From Eopsaltria australis (taxonomy: Eukaryota > Chordata > Aves > Passeriformes > Petroicidae), in contig JAVTVJ010001766.1 in assembly GCA_034509425.1 (NCBI GenBank), positions 1 through 64,000 of the forward strand: a stretch of 64,000 bases of DNA. Direction: 5' to 3'. The number at the start of each line of letters is the position of its first letter. Positions within the stretch are counted from its first letter, which is position 1. The position numbers were made by a program, and so were the translations under genes. The notes below the pieces were generated by a model. The model ran no database searches. It was not told the DNA's origin and worked only from the letters and a program-made list of their open reading frames with translations. Shown here in pieces: positions 43,567 to 58,149 of this stretch.

Positions 43567-46491
43567 AAATAAATGTTGTATTCATAAGTGACTGGCTCAA
43601 TAATATGCACAACACTTCCATTCTTTCCTAACAGAAGAAAGCAAGTTTCCATCTATTTCTTTTCTGTCTGAAGCTGTAACGCTGGTTCTGTGGTTATAAT
43701 TCTATTTCAAATACTGATATACAGAACTATTTCTATGAAATCCAGCATTAGGAGTGTCAGGGAAAGAAATGGTGAAGAATGTGAGATGTTAAGCAAAACT
43801 CTTGCTAAGCAGGGTGAGTCTTTAACAGTCTCCAAAAGCTGGTAGTTGAACTTTAAAGGCTGTGTACACTTCAGCAAACCTTAGACTGACACTAATGCTA
43901 AATGCACATTGCCCACTTCTGTAAAAAGAACAGTGAAAAACCCTCAAAATCCCACTTGCTTAAGGATTTAGGAAAAAAGGTGACTTGTGGGTGGATGAGA
44001 TTTAAGCATCATATAAATAAACTAAGTGTTCTGAGGAAACTTGAATCTCTAAGAAATGGAATTGACACAGAGGAAACAATGGTAGAAAAGCTTGCAGACA
44101 CTCATCTGGAATAAATAACAAGAGTAGATAATTTCCAACTTGGCTATTGCATGTTATATGCAGTCTTAAACCAACAAAGGACCCCATTGCAATATCTCAT
44201 TGATAAGGTATTGTGGCTTTACAATATCTTTATTTTTAGGGAATTTCTATGTGAAGACTCAGGTACATTAACATCAATTACTTGAGTATAATTTTCTCTT
44301 TTATGTTTCACAGGAATTGACTCACAATGATAATTAAATACATTTACTCAAGGAAAAAAATGTAGGTAAAAACAGAATGATGTTCCAGATACATTAAATA
44401 TTACACAGTTTTAATAGGAGTACATTTAGCAGCATATGAACCTTATTTACTATGAAGCTGCAGGTACAGCATTTAGGATTCTTGACAATATCAAGCAATC
44501 CTACTTGTAAGTGAAGTTACTTTTCTTCTCAGTATTCTTTATAAGAAGTACTTTTTAAGAAATGCTTTTTTGATATTTATTTAAAGAGTTTTAAAACAAA
44601 GACTCAGGCTGTGAAATCATATGCATGTCACTGGCTTTTTCTTCAAATTGACAGCCAGTGCATATTTTCAGCAAGTCTCAGTTTGTAGTTAGCTGGCCAC
44701 ATTAAAGATTTAAACTCTCAGTTAATGTTTGCCCTTTTCAAGGGAAGATAGTTTGCTACGTCTTGCTCTCCCGCAGACTCTCAGTACATCCTTTCTCCTG
44801 ACAAATGAAGCTAGGGCTGTACTAAGGTTTCAGCCCTGCTGTCCATTACTTTACTTTCAGATAAACAGAAGCAATTTACCTAGTGGCCAGAAAATGTACA
44901 CTGCTCAGCTTTGTCTGAAGGAAGATAAGACAGTCAAAAGAATTGCCGTGGCTACAGAAGTATATGCTGTCCTTGGCCATGTGAATTCACAGATCTCCTT
45001 TCCTTGCTTGTTTATTGATAAGTTTAGCACAATTCAGACCCTGTATTTGATGTGGGGCCATAAGATTATTCCTACAGTGTTTAGCTGCTAGCACTTTATT
45101 AGAAATTCACTTACAGTTTCTGTTAGTTAGCATCTTTCTTTCATGTCTATACTGCTGGAAACCCTGAGGCATAGGCCTAAGGCAAAATAATCTTGCTATC
45201 CTTGCTGGAATCAGGAAAGGGAGAATCTCTGAAGTGAAGATAGTTTCCCTTTCCTTCCTTCTTTAAGTTTTGTTCTTTTTGTCCAATGTAGTACCAAATA
45301 GGTAAACTGTGGCACATAAATATTATTGAGGCGAAATCCCTCCCACCTTTCTGCATTGTTTTTTCCTATTCTTTTTGTTTTGTTTCTTCTATTCATTTTT
45401 TTCTTTCTTTAAATCTTCCTTAAGAGGCTTTGAGAAATCCATTTAGTTTGACTCAGTTTGAAATATAAATAGCAGGCAGATCACTGTCCCAAATATCATC
45501 TGTGTGACTCTCTTTAGCACTTAAACAGCATCTGGTGTATGTGCCTGGCACCGGCGCAGAGACAGGAGTCTCTGCAGACTAAGCTGATTTAGACACCTGT
45601 CATGAGACCAGCATGTCAGTAATTGCCAGTTTACACACTGAAGAGCTCCTAACTGGAAGTGAAGGAGAAAATTTCATGATAAATTACCATGGAGTAAGTC
45701 TTAATATAGGTCATGTATATTTTTACCGTGTTACAAGTTAACTCCTTAACGACTCCTGCAGTAGCACATTTGTCTGGCTGTACCCAAACATCAGAATTTC
45801 CCAGAGGGAGAGGTCTGTATCACTGTTAAAGTACCTGTGGTATCTACCAGGCCTTTCATGTAAAGATTTTTAAGAAGAAGAAAATGGACCAATTTAATTA
45901 CTGTGGGTTTAGCACATTTCACCCCTGCTTCTGTTCTATGGCATGTCTTAATTTACCAAAAATACTACCTGGAGGATAACCTGTGGACCCTTATCTCACT
46001 TATCCTTCTGCATGGTTCAAGATGAGGTCACTACCTGTCTTGGAGTTGTAAATCCTGGGTCTAAAAACATGCAAGCTCAACCTGTTTGCATCAGTATTTA
46101 GTTTATCTATGCAGATATGGAAAGATTATATGTAGGACTGATAGGATCCAGGAGGTATTTTTATCAAAAATAAAAGGCTTTAAATATCACTAACAAATTT
46201 TACAACCAGGTAAAATTTCCATCAAATTTCTGCTTTAGCAAGAGATTTAAATTTTAAAAATTCATTAATGATGCTTTCCATCAATGTAATAATGTCTTAG
46301 ATTTTTTTTATTTAATTATATTGCATGATCTATATAACAAAATCACATGTGGAAAAAGTTCTACTTTTTTATATCTTTGAGTAGGAGTGTCTATTTTGGT
46401 ATTATGCATCTAAGGAAAACCACCTGTCTTTAAGTCCAATTTTTGAACTGGTGAAGATATCCCCATTAATATGGTTTGATTCGATTAAACT
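43567..46491. other. No gene recognised
   Basis: AT-rich host-like DNA. A 120-codon frame at 44729-45091 has no recognisable domain or splice context. Confidence 0.5.
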
Positions 46492-46788
46492 TCAGATTAA
46501 AGAAGAAAAATATAATACTTGCTTCAAGAGAGGCTTGAAAAACATCATTTTTCTGTTCCCTTGTGATATCAGCAAGCCATGTTCATCTGCCTGAAACAGT
46601 TTGTAGGAGTCAAGTTTGAGTTTTGTCATCAGCTGTCTGGAATAAACAGGCTGAAGATCCGTGAGTACAGGAAGGGTGAGATAGGACACGTAGGCACGAT
46701 GCTCCAAAACTGCCAGCTGTTCACTTTCCCAATAGTTTAGTCCAGTTAGCTCTTCATTTTTCAGTGTAGCAGTCACATTTACTCTCAA
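46492..46788 (-). other. Exon-like open frame, unidentified
   Basis: Ninety-eight open codons in AT-rich DNA, with balanced amino-acid content unlike nearby chance frames. It includes LEHRAYVSYLTLPVL and ADEHGLLISQGNRKMMFF. There is no ATG at its start. It opens after an in-frame stop, and an AG (ATTGAG|AG) could be a splice acceptor. A CAA|GTATTA near 46513 could be a weak donor. I do not recognise the family. It may be an internal exon of a minus-strand gene or chance. Confidence 0.3.
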
Positions 46789-47839
46789 TTTTCAGATGGT
46801 CACACCAAAGTACTTGCATGAAGATTTATTATGTTGGTGAAAAAAATGGGACTTTCTTTCCAAAATAGATACACAGCTAAAATGAAGGCTGATCTTTAAA
46901 TTTTCTTTCTTTGTGTCAAGCGCTGGCCTCAGAATTCTGAAGCTGTTTTTTATGTAGCATTTTTACCTCTCCTGGAGGATATTATCCTGAAATGAGCCTT
47001 ATCATTCCAGTGACTTTATCTCTAAAAAGAGGTGTAAGGAAGAGACACTTCAGCACCTTTGAATTTTAGAAGTGTAGTATATCCTACAGGTCACATTGGA
47101 AAAAATATAAGTGTACTATCTGCTAGAAGCCATTTCAATCACAGAACTTTATTAATAGTGTTCTTTTCTCTGATCATGATGCACTGCATCACAAATATAG
47201 GTTTTTTTATCGGTATTAATGTTTGTTACAAGCAGGTGAAGCAAGAAAATAAATAAATAAAGTGGCATAAAGTAGGTTTAAGCGGAATCACTCCTCAAGG
47301 ATTATCAGAGCACCTTATATCTCACAGAGCCTTATATCATCATATCACATGGAAACAGGTTCTATTTTATGAGATTCTTTTTAATTCCTAACCCTTGCCC
47401 TCCTTCATTACTGCAGACATTTTTTGCTTGATATTAGTATTTAACCACTTAGTAGCTTAAATTTAGCCATTTAGCCGTATGAGGCATTCAACTTCATACA
47501 ATTTTTTAAAAACATAATTTAACTATTAACCACTACACAACTGTCACATTTTTACATTTAAATAATATTTTCCATTTTCTTGCCCATTCATGTAAATTAG
47601 TAAATCTCTTTAAACATGACACAGTAATTTTTTTTCTCCTTGCACTGATGTCTGTTTCAGGGCTTTTTAACAGCAAGTTGTTGCAATATGTCCTGCATAT
47701 TCAAGACCATAAATGCAAGAAGATACTTAAAAGATCATCTGAAAGAAGTATAAGTATCAAATATCTCTCAATGCATATACCATTTTTGATGACACAATTT
47801 TTGGCCAAGACAAGTGGTTTTTCCATTTCTGTCTTGGTG
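46789..47839. other. No gene recognised
   Basis: AT-rich host-like DNA without recognised repeats. Confidence 0.5.
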
Positions 47840-49443
47840 TGTCCTGGGTTAGTCAGGAGGGGTCAAAATCTAGGAAGTGACCCATGCTGCAGGAAGGGAT
47901 ATAACTTCCTTCCTGGGAAAGAGAGCCAGTAGCTAGGTAGTTCTAAGGATTGATGTGTAGGTGAACCAATTAAAAAGTTGATCCGCCTTCGAGGAAGAAA
48001 CCATATATAAGCAGAGACCCTCCAAGCCTCTTCCTCTTTTGATCTGCTGCTGTGTAGAGAGGAGCATCTCCCTGTCTCTCTCCTGGGAAAGGCCCTGACC
48101 CACCCCCTACTCCTTCCAAGGGAGGGAGGGGGGAGGAAGGGAGGTTTAGGGTGGTTGTGCTGCTGCAGTCGGGCATGGGGGAGGAACTGGCTGGAATTTT
48201 CAGCAGATACAGCTCAGCTGGTGTGTCAGCTACATGAAACAGGGCCAGGCCCCTGCTCCGGGCCAGGCAAGGACCAGGCCGAACTCCATCCAGCTCGGGC
48301 CGGGCCCTGCCCTGTCACCCCAGGCCCAGATGGCCCCACCAGGCCAAGCCAGCTTCGCAGAGCCAGGCCACAGAGACTCTGACTGCTTCTGCCATCTACC
48401 TCAGACCTTTTCAAACAGCCCGGCAGAGACCACGTGATTGTCACACTGCCAGAGAGAGAGAGATTAACTCTATCCATGCCTGGACTAAGCTTGCAGACAC
48501 CCATCCTTCCTTGCACAGAGAGAGGAACGAGTGAGGACATCTACATAAATGCAGCATAGAGATTTTACAGTCAGTGAGGAATGCAGAACCGATGCCTAGA
48601 GAGAGGAGCATGAGAAGTGCTTCGAGAGTGAAGCTGAAAATTCTTTTGGGGACCCATGGTTGAAGACTGAGCTAATAAATTCCCTGTCATATATGAAGAC
48701 ATAGTCCAAAGGGGGGATGTGAGGTTCTAATTGCAGCCAGTGAACTGAAATATCTGGGTAAAGACAAGTGTTGAAATAAGTACAGCCTGATGAGAAACTG
48801 GAACCAAGAGAGAGGAGAGGCTGTGATCCAGAGCCCTGGTCCCTTGGGGAATGCCAGAGAACCTGAGTTGTCAGGAGAACCTGTGTTGCTCAGCAGAGAA
48901 GAAGGAATATTCTTTGTTGTTGCAATTGAACTGTGCATCCTTAAAACAGGTACCCCATGGACTGTTCATAACCCACCATAGTGGCTGTGGAAAGGCTACT
49001 GGTGTGGGAGGGATCCACCACCAGCAGATCTTTCTTACGGGCAGTGGCTGGTGGTGAGGCTGAAGAACCATAAAAAACTGTATTTTTCTTACAGAAAATC
49101 CATGGTATAAACAAAGAGACTTCTCTCCCTAAATGAACTGAAACGAGAGCTATTTCTGAGATGGTAAACTGACTGGAGGTTGAAGTGTTGTCTTTTGTGT
49201 GTTGTCGGGGAGAAAGAAATGGAAAGGTGGGGAAGGAGAGGTGGTCTGAGGAGTTTGTTCTGGTTTTTTCCTTGTTTTTTCCCCTCTGTCTTAGGTATAT
49301 TAATAAACTTTCTTTATACTTTATAAAGTTTGAGCCTGCTTTGCCTACTCCTAATCCTCATCTCACAGCAAACATCAGGTAAATTTTGGTAAGTGTGCTG
49401 GCATTTGGCCAGAACCTTGAATAGGCAAACTTGAACCACTACA
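47840..49443 (+). mobile_element. LTR element about 1.6 kb long, probably solo
   Basis: It runs TGTCCTGGGTTAGTCAGG to TTGAACCACTACA. A CATATATAAGCAG box lies at about 48002 and ATTAATAAACTTTC at about 49300, near the 3' end. This is LTR-like order, but TATA and polyadenylation signals are about 1.3 kb apart. No clean duplication is seen. A chance GTGTC match would need non-TG ends. Confidence 0.65.
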
Positions 49444-52400
49444 GTGTCTAAGTAGGGGAATATCAAACCCATTTATTTGTCTGGGCCTGTGACATTAAAA
49501 ACCAGTTGTGACTATTGAAAAAGTGTTGAGATATAGTTGATAACCTTAGCTGGTTGAGCAGAGGCCAGCAAGGTAACCATCTGCCCAGCGTGGTAGAGAA
49601 CTCTCAAACTGCATAGTCAGGGTAAATCTTAGTTTATCCAAGACTTATCACAGCTTAATTCTAGATATAATCTAGGTGCTCTGTGTAACACAGCATAATG
49701 GTTTATCTGTATACTCAATTGTCTAATATGCATTTGGCTGATAGTTGGAAAATAAATCAAGTCTGTACATCTCTATGCCACATCACTATCCTGAGCTCAA
49801 AGTGCTCCTTTGTGATGGAAGATTCTGATCATTAAAGAACCATCCATCTGTCCAAAGTTAGTATCAGCTCCCAGTAACATGTGATTTCCAAAAATGTCCA
49901 ATGCTGACACTTCAATAACCCCCCTAGGAAATCTCCTGCATTTCTTACCACTTTTTATTGATAATTTCCACCACCCTTGCTCCAAAAGCCCTGCCTAAGG
50001 CCTTGCTTTACATAAAGGAGATTTTTTCCTACTACATCTTCTCACAGAAATAGAGACAAGTTATGAGGACTGCCTAGATTGAAGTTTCAACAATTCTCAT
50101 CATAGCTATTTGCATTAGGAAGCTTCCACCTGATCAAGCTCTGCCCAGCCAGGATGAACAAAGACGATTAGAGTGTCAGTGTTTTCTAAACAGCCACTTT
50201 TGCAGAAAATGACTTTTCTTTTATCTAATAAAAATGCAATTGAATGTAATTTTGTTCTTTTAAGTAAACAGTTCTCTAAAAGAGATAAATTACAAAATTG
50301 CAACTCAATCTGTAAAAAGATGATGTTCAAGAGGTTCCAAGAAGTAGATCCTGCATTATCTTTTGAGTTCTTCAAAGCAGTTTTTCAAGTGCCACTGCTT
50401 AATAATAACTGATAATTGCATTCTTTGTACATAAACTTAGTCCTTTAAGACTTGCAGCATAAGATAGCCATCTTGTCTTCTTTTGTTGTTAGTGGAAAAT
50501 AGAGGGACTGAATTGCCTTATGGCTGCTCCTGGCTATAGATAAAACCTAGACAACAAGCTATGACTGGCCAGTACATTTTTTATCTTTCGCTAAAAGAAG
50601 CTTTATAAAATCAATCCTATTTGTAAAGTTGCCATCCTCTGGTGAATCTTGAGAGGATTCCAGCTGTTCCTCCAATCCCTACCAAACTCCGGAGTCACTC
50701 CAGCTGATTTCTTTCTTTATTGAAAGAAGACTTTTGTCCAATCCTGTAGAGGTCATAGCCACTTCACTCTCCTTGTTAGTTCCTACTCAGATCATATGAA
50801 CCTTTGCTAAAGGTCTACACAACTCACTGTGAAATTAATTGAAAGTTTCTCTCTGATTTCACAAGGCTCTGAACTAAGCCTTTTTGCTTGCATTGTGGCC
50901 CTATAGCATTTTTCTAGTCTTCTCTCTTTTCTAGTCAACTCTAATTTTCATGATCAACTTCTGATTCAAACAGCTGCCAAATATCCTGCTGGGCACTAAG
51001 TAACTACTGCTAATTTCCTATTGCATAGATAATGAAGCCTGACGTACATACAGCACGTGAGATTCAATCTCAGCTTTCTAAAGCATACTAAATGGAAACA
51101 TTAGCTGTAAATTCACAGTTTATTTTCTTTGATTTCTGAGTAGATAGAGCTTAAAGCTACCACAAATCCTTCATGCTTATCTTTTTGATGCACACTTGAT
51201 TTCTTCCATATTCCATTAATAATAAGAGCAGCTGAGAGTGTTACTGTTGCTCACAAACATGTGCTCTGTGCCAAAATAGTTTTTTACCCACATATTGTCA
51301 TCTTTGTTAATGGCAGGGTATAAGAGTGGGGAGAAAAAGCACTGCAAGGCATAGGTTCTGCTCATACAAGTGTGGAGAATTGCCTGCCACAACTTCTTTC
51401 TCATTGTGCTGCTGTTTCAACTCCTTGAGAGCCCAGATCTTTTTTGTGCAATGGCTCTGCCTGTCATTTCTCGGGAGGCTACAATAGGAAGCTGTTGCCT
51501 GCCTTGTGAAGCTCCCAGTTGCTCTGTCACGTAGCCAGTGCCAGTGTTTCCCATATGAGTCTGGGCTGCTATTCCAGTGCTCCTCTCTGCTGCCTTCATG
51601 ACAGATGGTGCACAGCTCTGCAATGGCCACAGCCAAAAGTAACTCGTGGAGGTGTGATCCCACCGTAAAGATTTTCCAGCATTGCTGCTCAGAAAAACTC
51701 CAGTGACAGGAAGTGACAGTTAAAAATTCTATTATGTACATAAAAGCATTTATTCACCCCTCATTGAACATAGAGCTGGAGGGTACCACTGTGCCTATTA
51801 GTGACAATTTGCATTGCCTGAGCATCATGAATTTCTGCTGCATCAAAGCTAACGTTGCATTCTGACTTGCCAAGCTGGTATGGGGAACAGCTATGATGTT
51901 GTGGAGGTCTTTAAGAGTTGTTGGAACCACACACATCTGAGAAGCTGCACAGCCAGATAATGGGCTAACAGTGAGGGCTTGTCATCTGGGGCTCGAGCAC
52001 ATTGTCAACCTCACACACAAAGCAGCTGCACCAAGGAAAAGTGCAAGGCAATGCAGCTGGGTGGGCTGTGTGGATCTGGTGGCAGCACCTCAGTAGCACA
52101 GTCACCTGGCCTTTGCCTGCTCATGGCTGGCTCACAGCTGACTTAGAGATGTATGCGAGCATCACAGGGAAAATGCGGTCGAGCCTTGCCTGATACTCAG
52201 CCTGCAGAAATCCCAGATTTAAGGCAGTCTTAAGAAAAGACAAGCTGGTGCAGTCCAGAGACTAAAAGTGTTATGTGAGTTCTTAGGAGGCATAAAGAAA
52301 ACTCTGTAGCATAGGGGCAATGAAGCAAGAGAAATTTCTTTTTAAATAGGCTACCTATTCCCTGAAAAGGCTAAGACTACAGGTAGTTCTACTAGGGCCC

Positions 52401-55187
52401 TATAAAGGGAAACAACAGTTTTTAATACACACTTCTTTAAAAATAACACAAAAATTGAACTTCTGGGGGAAAAATTAACGTGCATCTCACTTCAGTGACC
52501 TAATAGTGATAACGACCATTATAAAGTTAGGTCTACAGAGGCGTATTTGTGCCTCTTTTTTATAAACATTTAGGCTCCTCAGTAACAGGATCCATACTGA
52601 CAGTCATATCCTAAAAGAATTTAGACTAGCAACCTATGGTATTTGCATTAAAACATCTTAGAGCTGAAGGCAGGTGTTGAATTTTCAGTTAAGAGGGTGA
52701 TAAATTCACTTTAACTCTCCTTCTTTCTCATCCTGGCTCTAGCTGGCTTCACTTCACTGATGTTCTTCACTGCTATGATTTCTCAACTTGAGGTAGTATG
52801 ATTGCTTGTTGTCAGTGAGTGTACTGTATAACATATGTGCCTCTAAATTGCTTTCAAGCTGGTAACTCTTTCTAATAAGCTTCAAGACAGTGCTCAGCAT
52901 GTTTAATGTTTCTGTTATTTTTCTACAGAATTAAAAACCATTGCCAGTATTTTTTTTCCTTGTTTAAATCTTCTTACCCCCAATCAGCTGGAAGAGGGAG
53001 AGGACTTATGCTACAGGTGCACAGTTCTGAGCACAGCTGTCTCTCCTGACTGTTTATGAAGGCTTGTCATAGAAAACAAGATCACTGCCAACCTAGCTTG
53101 TAACACGAAAATATGTATTCACTGATTATTATTTTTGTTTGGATTTTATTCCTCTGTAAAATAAAAAAAAAAAAAAAAAGCAGATGTAGAGCTCTATGTG
53201 TTGTTGGCACTGGTGCCCCATAGGTCTTGTCACAGTAAATTAAAAGAAAATAGATATTTGCTAACTTGTGGTTACAAAAATTTAATTTTTTTTAAAGGCA
53301 TTAAAGTGATAGTCCCTTCATAAGTCTGGCAACAACATGGAAAAACAACTTCACAGCCTGATATTGTTGCAGCTTGGCAGTCAAATGGGTTTAAGTAGGC
53401 TGCTGTTGGCAGCAGTTTTCATTAGCTTAGGGCCTCCTTTCTGGAAAGACAGAACTGAGCTGCCAGACACAGATGTCCAGTCTGTGCAAGCAGGACTCAC
53501 TCATACACTGTCCTGCTGAGCAGTTCCCTTGAGCATCTCCCATCTACCTGCCTTTAAGGGCAATTCTCTTATCATTATGACATCTTCCTTCAATATCCGG
53601 GCTTTAATTTGCACATTTGCTTTAAGCTAAATTTCCTGTTATGTTGTAATAACCATTAATAATCATAGCATAACTTCTCAGCAAGGAGAACTGAGTCACA
53701 TTTCTGTATGCTTTGAGTAAACGCCACCATCACTACAAACTGCTGATTGGAATAGGACATTGTTTTAATTATTAGTAGTATTTATGCTTCACCTAGTAAC
53801 CTCAATACACAAAACTAATCTAGGATCACTGTAATGTTTACTGATTACCTTTGGTATATCCCACAAAAGAGAGAGCACTCGCAGGAAAATAAATCAGCAC
53901 CACTACCGATCAGATTATTGTTATCCTCCTGGTACATCTGGTCCCATGACTGCAGTAAGATCAGAAGGATTTAGCTCTTTTTCTTTCTGACTCCCTGAAA
54001 AGAAATATGAAATTATGAATTCTTCCCTGAGAGATAAAATAGAAGGAATTAATCATGTCCTCATGACGAGAGAATTCTTTTCAAGTGATGGCTGCTACTA
54101 GAAAATATTTTAAAATATTTTTTAGAAAAAAAAATTTTTATAGATGTACTGATTATATTTCAGCAAATACTTTCTATATGATGAAGTTTTGAAAATTAGA
54201 CCTTTCCAGAACTCTGGAGATGAACTTGGTGGAGATTCTGAATTTTTCAGGATCCAGAAAGACTCCTAGATAAATTGTGTATAAGGAATAATGTGTAGCT
54301 TTAGTATCTTCCTCTTAAAAAACTTTTCTCAGCATCTCTGTACTAAGACAAATTTTTCAGAGCAGCTAACATTTGGACTGGAAGGAATAAAGTTTTGGAA
54401 CATGAAGGGATAAACTTTCAGGATGCATTGATATTTATTGTATATGTCCCAACAATGTGGTTTTTTTACTTTCACATGAGAGTTTGAGGGCTCTCCAGAA
54501 ATAAAAACTTATTTGCTATTTTACTGTCTGTCCTTCCTGAGAAGGGAGCTTTATTCAATCAATAGAAGAAAAGACCACTACCATACTTTACCATGCTGGC
54601 AGCAATGTATTAAGAAAACCACTACATCGAAATCTTAGGTGCTAGAAAATAATTTGTGTGAGCAAGAAATTGCTCCCATTGTGCAGCTAAGTAGGTGTAC
54701 TCTGGCAGTTCTTTGTTTTGCTTCTGAGTTGTGGTGCATTTTTTGAAGTTTGGAGGGGGTTGGTTGGTTATATTGGAGTCCATTTTTTTGTAGCTCTGCA
54801 CCTCGGTGTGGTATACCCAGTTCGGTACAGCCTGGTACTTTGAGTGACATAGCTGAGGGCTTTTCCTGGCATTGTCTTAAATATTTAATTTGTGGCTCTA
54901 AACTCAATGTGGTTACGTCAAGGTTAAGACCAGGCAAACAAATATGTCATATGTCCGTCTCCTGTCTCTGCACTATTCAAATAGCAGTGGAATTCATTCT
55001 CCATTTACTTTCTCTTTGGCTTAACTGGTATGTATTTAGCCCTTCTAATATTTCTGTAAGTTTGTTTTGCAAGTGAATTATCACTTTTGTTTTGCTGTCC
55101 TGGATTTCTTTCGGTCACTGTCTCTTGTGTAATGAGATGTCCAGAACTGCTGCAGGTGTAGTTGTATTTATTGCCCTACATAGATGA
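49444..55187. other. No gene recognised; poly(A) run
   Basis: AT-rich host-like DNA. An A run of about 17 lies at 53162-53179. A 144-codon minus-strand frame at 51307-51741 has no recognisable domain. Confidence 0.5.
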
Positions 55188-56161
55188 AATACTGTTGGAG
55201 TTTGGATCTAGGTTTTTTTTGGGTTTTTTTTTCCTCAGGAATTTTTCTCCCATGGGTTGCTAAGGGACTAATGACTGGGCTAATGGCTGAGTACTTAGGA
55301 GAACAAAGCACAGGGCTAGGGCCTTTCTCCTTGGCAGGGCGGGGCAGAATCCCTCTCATGGAAGCAGGGCCTGAAAACTTGAGATTTTGGAGACTGAAAA
55401 AGCAAGGGTGGGGGGGGGGGGGGAGGTCACTCTCTTGCTTGGGACCCTGAGCTGAGCCCACGGCCACTGAGAAGCCAGCACAGAGCTGTCGGTCTTTCTG
55501 CTGTGAGTCTCTGCCCTCTGCCCCATCAGGAGCCGACCTGCCTGCCACCAGCCTGTCTCTCCCCCGCTCCTCCACACTGCTCGGAGTTTTTGATACACTG
55601 TAACTGGGTTCACCCTGCATACCAGGGCCTCCTGCTGTCCCAGCTCGCTGTGTCCGAGGATCCTGCTGCGGCACCGACATCAGCCGCACCCCCCCCCCCC
55701 CGAGGGTCTGTGAAACAAAGGCTCTCCTCTATCCCTCTCTGCCTCAGGCAGCCGCCATTGCTGTTGTGCTACCTGAGCTCATGCCAGTGCGCCCCCTGCA
55801 GCCACCGGGGAATCATCACACCCAGAGCCCCCCCTGCAGCCGCGAAGGAACCCTCACACCCAGACCACCCCCTGCAAGCAGTGACTGGAACTGCACCAAA
55901 GGGAAAAGGTGCCTGAAGCCAAGCAAGCTGCCACTGGGTTTCTGGTTCTGTTTGTTGGTTAACACCATAGCTGTTGTTATTTGTTAGCTTTGTTTTATAT
56001 ATTAGTAAAGAACTGTTATTCCTATTCCCATATCTTTGCCTGAGAGCCTCTTGATTTCAAAATTTATAATAATTCAGAGGGAGAAGGGTTACAGTTTCCC
56101 ATTCCAAGGGAGGCTCCTGCCTTCCATAACAGACACCTGTCTTTCAAACCAAGACAAATAC
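55188..56161 (+). mobile_element. Solo LTR (family D), plus orientation, perfect 5-bp duplication
   Basis: The LTR is 55193-56156, TGTTGGAGTTTGG to TTCAAACCAAGACA. AATAC flanks it (55188-55192, 56157-56161). TTTATATATTAGTAAAGAAC near 55993 holds the TATA-like and polyadenylation-like motifs. It has long G and C runs (about 55410-55424, 55689-55700). The copy at 9484-10383 is the same family, inverted. Confidence 0.93.
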
Positions 56162-58149
56162 CTTCTGTAAATTGAATGCTATTAAAAAAAGCTGTGGACT
56201 TTCTGCTGTCAAACTGCATTGCAAAAGCATTTCTTGATTGCTTCATCACCATGACTAGGTCTCTTTCTGTGTGTTCAACAGTGAGATGTTAATTTTTTTT
56301 TTTTTAATTAATGGAAACAACTGAAGAAACATAGTTTTTCATTCCCATAGAAATCTGAGGCAGCTAAACTGATTAGGTAGCTCCCTGTTAATTGGCTGAG
56401 GTTACATAAGATGTGCCCAGTATGAAATTTGCAAAAACTAAGTTACAGCCTAAGTGACATGGAAGTGGACTGAAGAGAAGGTGAATATGATTATGTGAAA
56501 GAAAGACAGTTCAGTCCATGCTCACACCTTCTGATAAATATAAATGACAAATATAACTCCTTCTTGATTGACTCATTATGAAGAAGGCAGAACTAATGCA
56601 TAGATAACTTGTATATTAGGTATGCCTTACATAAGGCAAGCAGAAGCATCTCCCTGGCATTAAAAAGTGCACATAAAATGATCTGAAGGAGTAGTGGTCA
56701 AAAAATTGCAGTCAAGGATGTTATTTTTCTCTCCTAAAATATGACATCTTTAAAATTCAGCAGTTCCCTTGATGTCTGTCAATGTGTCTGTTTGTTTTGA
56801 GGAAGAAAAATATGAAATGTTGCTTTTTGGTAAGGTCAAAACCTTTCCTTTTCAAGCACACCTGGAACGTTTTGATTGTTTCAAGACTCACATTCTTTAC
56901 AAAAAATATAAATGTGTAGATCAGTGTGCTCTAAAAATTGATATTATATTTACATTTATGTCTTACTTTAATAGACTAATCAAAAGAAATCTATTTAGGT
57001 TTGTCTAAAACATATACTTTAGTTGATGCTGCTGGCCCTACGATTTAAAAACAAGTAATTAAAAAGTTTTTATTTCTATTTACTTCTAGAACAACATTTT
57101 GAGGGATACTGAGCTACCTTTGAAACACTGAACATAGTATGCGAGGTCAACATAGCAAAAAGCTAGGTTAGGTCACACACAGATGCAAAAACACAATCCC
57201 AGATACCAATATTAGTATACAAGCTGGGGTCAGCTGTTCTATTTGAAACATTAGCTCAGATAATTCAGCTTAATAGGGACATTTCATAGTAACTCTTTTA
57301 TTGCAATCTTCCTGCAGAGCTAGTAGCATATGTAAAATCAAAACTCCACTGAAGAGTGAAGCCCTGCCTATGACTTTAACCCATGTCTTTGTCAGAACCT
57401 TGTACAAAACCAAATGAGTCAGCAACGTCCTGTTCTTTGTGAAAAGATTCTAAGGGAGAATTTTTGAAGGATTTTCCTCTAAGGACGTTCATTTTCATCT
57501 AATGAGAACATATGGTTTTGGCAGCACCAATCTCTAAGGAATGCAGTCAACTTTTATTTTCCTCCTTTAGAAAGTATTAGCGTAAGTACTGAGCTCACTA
57601 CCAGTAAATCATCAAGTAGCATGAAGTATTCCAAATATAATCATAACTATCCTCTCTTGAAGAAGGCTTGGAATGATGTGAATCATAACTGCACTTCATA
57701 ATAAAGATAATATTGTGTAAATGTTCCTATTCAGAAGCAATGAGTCATGCTACAATGACCATCACTTAATCATTCTGACTAAACAGAGATCGATATTTGC
57801 AACTGAATGTGTTACATTTTGAAATATTTTGGAGAGAGAAATACGGCAAAGTATAAAAACTTGTAAAAGCTACCACTATATATTAATTCATGTGACCTAA
57901 GAGCTACTAGTTTTACTTGCAAAAGCTGTGGTCATTGAGGTGTGAAAGGCATGTATTATTTCAAAAATGTCTTGAAAACATTTTTCAGTATCAGGAATAA
58001 TCCACCTTTTAACACATTGTCTATGCTCCTTTCATGGGAAATTAATGCAACGATAAATGCCTGGTATAGTTGAGAATAAAAACAGCATGGATGATCACAA
58101 AAGCAGAATTTTGCTTTTTCCCTTAATGTAACTTAGTATTCAAAAGAAT
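56162..58149. other. No gene recognised
   Basis: AT-rich host-like DNA with short chance frames. Confidence 0.5.

Noticed and set aside
47839..49448. GTGTC as target duplication of the 1.6-kb LTR
   Set aside because: It would require the element to start with CTGG rather than TG, so it is likely coincidence.
51307..51936. Minus-strand frames of 144 and 60 codons as a processed pseudogene or transposase
   Set aside because: No family motif could be read, and neighbouring frames look equally plausible.
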